A DNA stretch of 64,000 nucleotides. It comes from Isoalcanivorax pacificus W11-5 (lineage in GTDB: Bacteria > Pseudomonadota > Gammaproteobacteria > Pseudomonadales > Alcanivoracaceae). This document shows, in pieces, positions 59,435 to 64,000 of the stretch. The notes under the pieces are model-generated. The model did not search any database. It saw only the letters and a list, made by a program, of their open reading frames with translations, and was not told the origin of the DNA. The stretch covers positions 2,170,001 to 2,234,000 of the forward strand of contig NZ_CP004387.1 in assembly GCF_000299335.2 (NCBI RefSeq), written 5' to 3'. The position numbers and the translations under genes were made by a program. Numbering within the stretch: position 1 is the first letter of the stretch; every line of letters starts with the position of its first letter.

Positions 59435-59788
59435 ATGAATATCGGTCAAGCCCTGAAGCGCCGACGCGAAGCACGCGGTGACACACTGGAAGAAGTCGCC
59501 TATCGCGCGGATACAGACGCCAGCAATCTCTCCCGTATCGAACGGGGCATGCAACAACCCTCCGTTCTGCTGCTGCAGAACCTGGCCAAGGCACTCGGCA
59601 CCTCCGTGTCCGAAATCTATCGAGAACTGGAAGCCGGCAGCCGGATCCTGGAACTCGACGAACCGCTGGCCGCCGATCTGGCCAAGATGCAACGCCACTT
59701 CCGACACCTCAAACCGGCTGACCGTGTGCTGGTGCTTGAGTTCACCCAGATGATCAAGCGGCGCTCGAAGCAGCAGACCTCCCAGTAA
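59435..59788 (+). CDS. Small XRE-family DNA-binding protein
   Basis: 117 residues. The helix-turn-helix (about 5-60) reads IGQALKRRREARGDTLEEVA, then DASNLSRIERGMQQPSVLLL and LAKALGTSVSEIYRELE. A 50-residue helical tail follows. No metabolite-binding or protease domain. Such single-domain regulators are often chromosomal housekeeping types or phage-derived; no toxin or phage gene is nearby. An extended -10-like TGGTATAAC lies at 59255-59263. Confidence 0.87.
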   Translation: MNIGQALKRRREARGDTLEEVAYRADTDASNLSRIERGMQQPSVLLLQNLAKALGTSVSEIYRELEAGSRILELDEPLAADLAKMQRHFRHLKPADRVLVLEFTQMIKRRSKQQTSQ

Positions 59789-59795
59789 AACCCCA

Positions 59796-59824
59796 CCGGC
59801 ATGCCACCCTTCCTGGCATGCCGG
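59796..59824 (+). terminator. Hairpin after the XRE regulator
   Basis: Perfect 11-bp stem CCGGCATGCCA/TGGCATGCCGG with a seven-base loop, eight bases after the stop. No T-run follows, so it may act only as a weak or Rho-linked terminator, or protect the 3' end. Confidence 0.55.
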
Positions 59825-59953
59825 GTGCCTCTCCGCCAAATATCATATTGATATCATTTTATCGCTTGCTGACAGCTGACTCCGCTGGCCGATAGCAATA
59901 ACATGCGTAAAATTACTGCAGCTTGCCGAGCCAGGGCATATTCATTCGTTATA

Positions 59954-59970
59954 TGAAAAGCAGCTTTTCA
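59954..59970. repeat. Dyad 1 of the GAAAAGCAGCTTTTC type
   Basis: TGAAAAGC-A-GCTTTTCA is a perfect 8-bp palindrome about one central A. A near copy lies exactly 120 bases downstream and a degenerate one beyond the LysR gene. Confidence 0.8.
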
Positions 59971-60073
59971 CAAAAAGACCGTTTTAACCCATTTACTTCT
60001 GATGGCGCATGACGCAAATAACATCTCGCAATCAGGCAACAGAAATCAGGCTGAGTTGTTTATGCAAATTATG

Positions 60074-60090
60074 GGAAAAGTAGCTTTTCC
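60074..60090. repeat. Dyad 2 of the GAAAAGCAGCTTTTC type
   Basis: GGAAAAGTAGCTTTTCC, one mismatch from a perfect palindrome and 14 of 17 bases identical to dyad 1. The next 20 bases carry AAAACGGT, which is ACCGTTTT in inverse orientation after dyad 1. Confidence 0.75.
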
Positions 60091-60193
60091 TTTATTTTGA
60101 AAACGGTTTCACACATACTCAGCGGCCCCTTTTACGTTCCAGATACGCCAAAAATATCTGTGCAAAAACAAGATGTAATGGCAATATGCCATG

Positions 60194-60235
60194 GTCCGAT
60201 GGCAGTCTGCCTGCCTTGGCAAGACTGCCACGGAC
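60194..60235. repeat. Long hairpin with one bulge
   Basis: GTCCGATGGCAGTCT pairs with AGACTGCCACGGAC over 14 bp with one bulged A, and the loop contains a further TGCC/GGCA stem. Nothing T-rich follows on either strand, so it is not an obvious terminator. GGTCCG recurs 20 bases later. Confidence 0.75.
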
Positions 60236-60470
60236 GGGTATTACTGACAGCCGGTCCGTGACGGCAGTACCTGTACCGCTATACAGTTGATGAATGCCTG
60301 TTTATATAATTACTCAAGGTAACAGCGTGTTCACCTCGCATCCCTGAACCTGATGTCAAAACAGAATAACGGACGTGCAGTCCGGTTCAGCGTAAAAACA
60401 GGTGAGTCAGTGAACAATTGAAAACACAGAATAAATAAAAGCTACATTTCAAAATAAGGGTCATGGTCGC

Positions 60471-61361
60471 ATGAACTCAATTACAGACCTGAGCATATTT
60501 GTGGGCGTGGTCAAAGCGGGCACGATCTCCGGCGCGGGACGTCGCCTGGGACTGTCGCCGGCATCGATCAGCAAGCGCCTGGCCCGCCTCGAAGAAGAGA
60601 TCGGGGTACGGCTGCTCAATCGCAGTTCGCGTGCGATGAGCCTGACCGAAGAAGGCAAGATCCTCTATCACAAGCTGCTGGTGATTCTGGACGATCTTGA
60701 AGAAGCCACCTCCTCCGTCTCGCGCGCCGGTGACAACGCCAAAGGCACATTGAAGGTCGCCTCCACCGTTGGCCTGGGCAAAAGCCGTATCGCTTCCCTG
60801 ATCGCCGAATTTTCGCGCAACAATCCTGAGCTGGTGGTGCAGCTCTATCTCGGCGACAAGCAGATCGATTTCATCCGTGAAGGCTTTGATGTGGCCATCG
60901 CCATTGGCCAGCCCTCGGATTCCACCATGATCGCCAAGCGGCTGCTGAAGAATCGTTGCTTTGTCTGCGCGTCCCCAGAGTACCTGGAAGGCCGCTCGCC
61001 GATCCGCAAGCCGTCCGACCTGAAAAAGCACGAGTGTCTGATCCTGGATTCCTATGGCTCGTTTCGTGATCTCTGGCCACTGTGCGGCCCGAACCACCGG
61101 GAAATGGTGCGCGTCACGGGCAGCCTGATCACGGACAACAGCGAGACGCTGCGCAACTGGGTCCTGTCCGGCTACGGCATTGCCATCAAGAGCGAATGGG
61201 ACGTCAAGAACGAACTGCGCACCGGCAAGCTGGTGACGTTGCTCGAGGGCTATACCGTACCCAACATGGATTTCTACATCATCTACGGCAGCCGCAAAAA
61301 TCTCCCGGCCAAGACCCGCAACTTCGTCAAGTTCATCGAAGAACGTATTCATCAGGCCTGA
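60471..61361 (+). CDS. LysR-type transcriptional regulator
   Basis: 296 residues. N-terminal winged helix-turn-helix (about 1-62: [44 protein letters not shown]) and a periplasmic-binding-protein-like effector domain. It fits the DmlR/YafC-like branch. It is flanked by AT-rich non-coding DNA on both sides and has no divergent target gene, which is unusual for this family. AAGGG lies 12 bases before the ATG, a long spacing. Target and effector unknown. Confidence 0.9.
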   Translation: MNSITDLSIFVGVVKAGTISGAGRRLGLSPASISKRLARLEEEIGVRLLNRSSRAMSLTEEGKILYHKLLVILDDLEEATSSVSRAGDNAKGTLKVASTVGLGKSRIASLIAEFSRNNPELVVQLYLGDKQIDFIREGFDVAIAIGQPSDSTMIAKRLLKNRCFVCASPEYLEGRSPIRKPSDLKKHECLILDSYGSFRDLWPLCGPNHREMVRVTGSLITDNSETLRNWVLSGYGIAIKSEWDVKNELRTGKLVTLLEGYTVPNMDFYIIYGSRKNLPAKTRNFVKFIEERIHQA

Positions 61362-61663
61362 GTGGCGTGGCCGCTGCCACGCAACACAGGCCGCTCTTTC
61401 CTCCGGGCCCCGCCCGACCTTCTGTGTATCTGCCACCCTTCGCCGGCCTCCCTGCAGGCTCACCCATCGCATCATGAGCTGTTATTGGCTAATGTGCCAT
61501 CGGCGAATGACACATTAATGGAAAACAAAAACGGCGCATCTGTTTTCATCCGGCAACAGGGACCTCGTTCTCAACCTGGCAAAATGAAACAATTTCTCCC
61601 GTTTTATTTCATCGGTTGCCCATTGCTTTTATTCAATGAAACGCTAATCTTTTGGCATGAGAC

Positions 61664-61678
61664 GAAAGACAGCTTTTC
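61664..61678. repeat. Degenerate third dyad of the GAAAAGCAGCTTTTC type
   Basis: GAAAGACAGCTTTTC matches the core of dyad 1 at 13 of 15 positions and lies about 300 bases after the LysR stop. Confidence 0.5.
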
Positions 61679-61917
61679 TTGAATTTCTGTTTTCATGTGT
61701 TCACTGATTGGCTAATCTAGCGCGCACTTGTTCACGGGACATGACAAGCCAAAACAAATTTGCGGTATGGTTTACTGCGCTACAACAATCGCGGAACGTC
61801 CGGTGACGCTAGCACACAACATCGGAAACCATGCCTGAAGAATGGCCCGGAGATGATCAAGAGGCAGCCCGCCCGACTTGCCTGTGAAGGCAAAAAAGCG
61901 GGAAAAAGCCGGATAGC

Positions 61918-61953
61918 GCGATAAATGGCGAGATAAATAGCCAGATAAAATGG
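61918..61953. repeat. Three imperfect 12-bp tandem repeats
   Basis: GCGATAAATGGC, GAGATAAATAGC and CAGATAAAATGG follow each other directly, with a GATAAA core every 12 bases. Confidence 0.7.
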
Positions 61954-62141
61954 TGCGCCATATTAGAAGCACATCCAGGATGCGGAACCCTGTTCCGGCA
62001 AATTCATCCCCATGATGTCTTCATGAAAGTGCGCTCTGAATATGAATGTGAATGCCCTGATGCGTTACCGATAACATCGCTGGTACATGGCGAACAATGG
62101 CAACATAACAGAAGCATTCAGCAGCAACGCACAAGAACACG

Positions 62142-62246
62142 ATGAATTATTTGAGAATAAATAGCATTTACAAAATGGCCATTGTCGACCGGTCCAATAC
62201 AAAGCGACCTAAAGGCTGGCATCCGGTGGCTGTTTTCACCGAATAG
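62142..62246 (+). CDS. Possible 34-residue small protein or part of a small RNA
   Basis: An ATG-started frame of 34 codons, beginning MNYLRINSIYKMAIVDRSN and ending KGWHPVAVFTE, stops 58 bases before a strong T-tailed terminator. It is basic and hydrophilic. No convincing ribosome site precedes the ATG, so it may be chance and the terminator may belong to a non-coding RNA. Confidence 0.2.
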   Translation: MNYLRINSIYKMAIVDRSNTKRPKGWHPVAVFTE

Positions 62247-62304
62247 CTTTGCAACTTCTGCCTAAGCTGCTCTTTTCCTGATATTTGATGTTACATTGCA
62301 TCAG

Positions 62305-62330
62305 ACCCGCCCCCCGGCGGGCTTTTTTTT
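62305..62330 (+). terminator. Orphan intrinsic terminator
   Basis: CCCGCC, four C, GGCGGG, C and eight T: a textbook plus-strand terminator. No annotated plus-strand gene ends upstream within 900 bases; the LysR stop is at 61361. It implies a short transcript starting in this interval. Confidence 0.85.
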
Positions 62331-62491
62331 GGGAGCAGGAAAATGCGCCGTCTGGCGAAAAGGCCACCTCCTCTCCCTGAAACACCCGCCCCAACTCTCT
62401 TCTTCTCGTAGCTTGTAGCTTGTAACGCCGCCACGCGCCCTCTGGACGGAATGTCACACCCTCGTCATAGTAGCGCCTGACACTGTCCCTG

Positions 62492-63274
62492 ATGACGATC
62501 CCTATGCCCTCTGTTACCTCTGCTGTCCCGGCCATGGTCGGCCACCGCGGCGCTCGCGGTGAGGCCCCTGAAAACACCCTGGCCGGCTTCCTGCTGGCCG
62601 TCGAGGCCGGCGTCAAGGCCATCGAACTTGATGTACGCATGTCTGCTGACGGTCAGTTGATCGTGCTGCATGATTCCCATGTGGACCGCACCACCTGGCA
62701 CTCCGGCAAGGCACGGCAGTTTACCCAGTCGGAGCTGGGCCTGCTGGACGCGCGCCGCAACACGCCGGGCTGGCATAGCCCTGTGGGCATCCCGACGCTG
62801 GCCGAGGTGGTGGACCATTGCCCGGACTGGATGGGTTTCCAGTTCGAAGTAAAAGGTGGGGATGACCGACGCTATCAGAATCGCCTGGCCCACAATCTGC
62901 GGCGGCTGATCCACGAGCGGGGCATGCATGACCGGGTCGTGGTCACGTCCAGTGACACCGGCTTTTTGCGCATGATGGGCACCCAGGCGCCAGACGTGAT
63001 GCGCGGCTACGTGTGCGAGTACCGCTACCTGCAACCGACCCGGCGCACTGCGGCGCTGGGTTGCCGCTGGCTGATCGCCCACTACAGCCTGGTCACCCCC
63101 CGGCTGATGGAGCGTGCGCGCCGGCGCGGCCTGCATGTCTCGGTGTGGACGGTGAACGATCTGAACGAAGCGGAACGCCTGGCCTCACTGGGCGTGGACA
63201 GCATCATCACGGATTTCCCGACCAGTTTCATGGCCCATTTCAGCAGCCGCGAAGCCCGGCGCGCCCGGCAATGA
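62492..63274 (+). CDS. Glycerophosphodiester phosphodiesterase
   Basis: 260-residue GDPD TIM-barrel, cytosolic since no signal peptide is present (UgpQ-like). It hydrolyses glycerophosphodiesters to glycerol-3-phosphate and an alcohol. Motifs: GHRGARGEAPENTLAGF with catalytic His, ELDVRMSADGQLIVLHDSH with metal and catalytic residues, and WTVNDLNEAERLASLGVDSI near the end. The start at 62492 lacks a clear ribosome site; an ATG 12 bases later is equally possible. Confidence 0.92.
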   Translation: MTIPMPSVTSAVPAMVGHRGARGEAPENTLAGFLLAVEAGVKAIELDVRMSADGQLIVLHDSHVDRTTWHSGKARQFTQSELGLLDARRNTPGWHSPVGIPTLAEVVDHCPDWMGFQFEVKGGDDRRYQNRLAHNLRRLIHERGMHDRVVVTSSDTGFLRMMGTQAPDVMRGYVCEYRYLQPTRRTAALGCRWLIAHYSLVTPRLMERARRRGLHVSVWTVNDLNEAERLASLGVDSIITDFPTSFMAHFSSREARRARQ

Positions 63275-63283
63275 ACCGCCGGA

Positions 63284-64000
63284 TCAGGCCTGTTGTTCCT
63301 GCTTTGACAGCGCCAGAAAGGCACGAATCTCGGCCTCGCGGGCCGTGGCATCGCGGTAACCCAGCTCGATCAGCCGCCGGCAGAATCCTGGCTGGAACAG
63401 CAGGTAACTGACCGCCGCTGCGCCCGGCGACCGGGTGCCGCCGGACCCACGCAGCATGAAGCGCAGCGCGCGCGGCAGTTCGTGCAGGTGCGCAGCGGCG
63501 ATCTCGTCAATCGGCTCCGACGGATAGATTTTCAGCACCTCCACCTGCTTCAGCCCGATGCCTTCGCGCTGGCGCACGGCTTCCGGAATCGCCGCCACAG
63601 TACCGTTGATGCGCTCAAGCCGCTCCACATCCCCTTCCAGCGTGTCCACGAACACACTGTTGAGTACATGGCCCAGCACCTGCGCCATCGAAGGATAGGC
63701 CTGTAACTGGCGCTGGTGCCCGGCCGAGGTATTGCCGGATACACCGATCACCAGCACCCGGGTTGCCCCGAGGTGCAGCGCCGGGCTGATCGGCGCCAGT
63801 TGCCGCACGGCGCCGTCACCGTAATAGTGGTCCTCGACTTTTTGTGCGGGAAACAGGATCGGGATCGCCGAGGACGCCAGCAGGTGCGGTAAGGCAATCC
63901 GGGTACGCTTGCCTTTGCGACGTGCGCGCGTCCATTCCTCCAGGTCATCCCGCCCCTGGAAGAAAGCGACCGACTCACCGTTGGCGTAGGACGACGCAGT
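63284..64000 (-). CDS. Patatin-like phospholipase, C-terminal part
   Basis: The frame is open from the stop at 63284 to the right edge, so the start and the GxSxG nucleophile lie outside the window. The visible 238 residues include LPHLLASSAIPILFPAQKVE and the catalytic-Asp motif HYYGDGAVRQLAPISPALHL of the patatin/RssA family. It converges on the GDPD gene, nine bases apart. Both act on phospholipid-derived substrates, but on opposite strands. Confidence 0.88.
   Translation of the reverse strand, partial: TASSYANGESVAFFQGRDDLEEWTRARRKGKRTRIALPHLLASSAIPILFPAQKVEDHYYGDGAVRQLAPISPALHLGATRVLVIGVSGNTSAGHQRQLQAYPSMAQVLGHVLNSVFVDTLEGDVERLERINGTVAAIPEAVRQREGIGLKQVEVLKIYPSEPIDEIAAAHLHELPRALRFMLRGSGGTRSPGAAAVSYLLFQPGFCRRLIELGYRDATAREAEIRAFLALSKQEQQA

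Larger units (their letters stand above)
59789..60470. other. AT-rich non-coding interval before the LysR-type regulator
   Basis: About 680 bases with no gene-sized ORF and composition clearly more AT-rich than its neighbours. It holds a hairpin after the XRE gene, a TATCATATTGATATCAT stretch with palindrome TGATATCA (59849-59856), two GAAAAG-type dyads, a long hairpin (60194-60235) and several GTCCG/CGGAC copies, including CGGAC-GTGCA-GTCCG near 60370-60386. A TATAAT (60305-60310) has no good -35. Confidence 0.7.
61362..62491. other. 1.1-kb gene-poor AT-rich interval after the LysR-type regulator
   Basis: No established gene. Contents in order: hairpin GCGTGGC/GCCACGC (61365-61382); imperfect palindrome 61490-61517; ATTGGCTAAT twice (61484, 61707); TCTGTTTTCAT twice (61539, 61686); a degenerate GAAAAG-type dyad (61664-61678); three 12-bp GATAAAT repeats (61918-61953); a 34-codon ORF (62142-62246); and an orphan terminator (62305-62330). 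A 54-codon frame at 61518-61682 has a hydrophobic middle but no ribosome site. Confidence 0.7.

Noticed and set aside
59435-59788. XRE protein as antitoxin of a toxin-antitoxin pair
   Set aside because: No small partner gene on either side; the divergent neighbour is a membrane protein of the ExoD family.
61772-61972. Minus-strand 66-codon frame in the gene-poor interval
   Set aside because: GTG start, no good ribosome site, and part of it is just the 12-bp repeat translated (LSGYLSRHLSR).

Overview
The window is GC-rich chromosomal DNA from a gammaproteobacterium. Gene order is close to Pseudomonas over two long blocks: acnB, lpxH, ppiB, glnS, folD, tRNA cluster, tig-clpP-clpX-lon-hupB-tRNA-Asp-ppiD-fabI, yej-type ABC transporter, mltD, gloB, rnhA, dnaQ, fimL, nudC; and lolCD, comEC, exbBD, lpxK, kdsB, PTP, murB. 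The genus cannot be fixed from the sequence. An Alcanivorax-like member of the Pseudomonadales/Oceanospirillales is my best guess, held loosely.

Layout. 1-5560 (minus strand): the start of a ZntB-like transporter, acuI, sohB, a small membrane protein, nudC and a FimL-type protein. 5856-7853 (minus): dnaQ, rnhA and a YafS-like methyltransferase. 8016-18991 (plus): gloB, mltD, two peptide-binding proteins with yejB-yejE-yejF, then fabI. 19108-27916 (minus): ppiD, tRNA-Asp, hupB, lon, clpX, clpP and tig, a protein-quality-control block. 28090-28417 (minus): tRNA-His, tRNA-Arg and tRNA-Pro. 28622-33223: folD, glnS, two cyclophilins and lpxH. 33320-42745: a large surface lipase lipoprotein, miaE, lpxL, acnB, a class V aminotransferase, a YchJ-like protein and an isochorismatase-like hydrolase. 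42824-55407: an EamA transporter, murB, PTP, kdsB, lpxK, msbA, exbD, exbB, comEC, two DUF2062 paralogues, lolD and lolC, which is mostly an envelope-biogenesis cluster. 55646-59788: a secreted Pro/Ala-rich protein, aguA-aguB (agmatine to putrescine), an ExoD-like protein and a small XRE regulator. 59789-62491: an AT-rich, gene-poor interval around one LysR-type regulator. 62492-64000: a glycerophosphodiester phosphodiesterase and the C-terminal part of a patatin-like phospholipase.

Nearly all of it is core housekeeping DNA. I see no transposase, integrase, phage gene, CRISPR array, restriction system or toxin-antitoxin pair. The least explained part is 59.8-62.5 kb. It holds paired dyads of the GAAAAGCAGCTTTTC type, a long hairpin, short repeats and an intrinsic terminator with no known gene in front of it. 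Other points worth a look are a 12-bp tandem repeat made of Shine-Dalgarno-like units before acuI, an unusual segment in the FabI active-site region, overlapping hairpins in the aminotransferase leader, and a promoter with an exact dyad over its -10 box before the secreted Pro/Ala-rich protein. No clearly new multi-gene system is visible.
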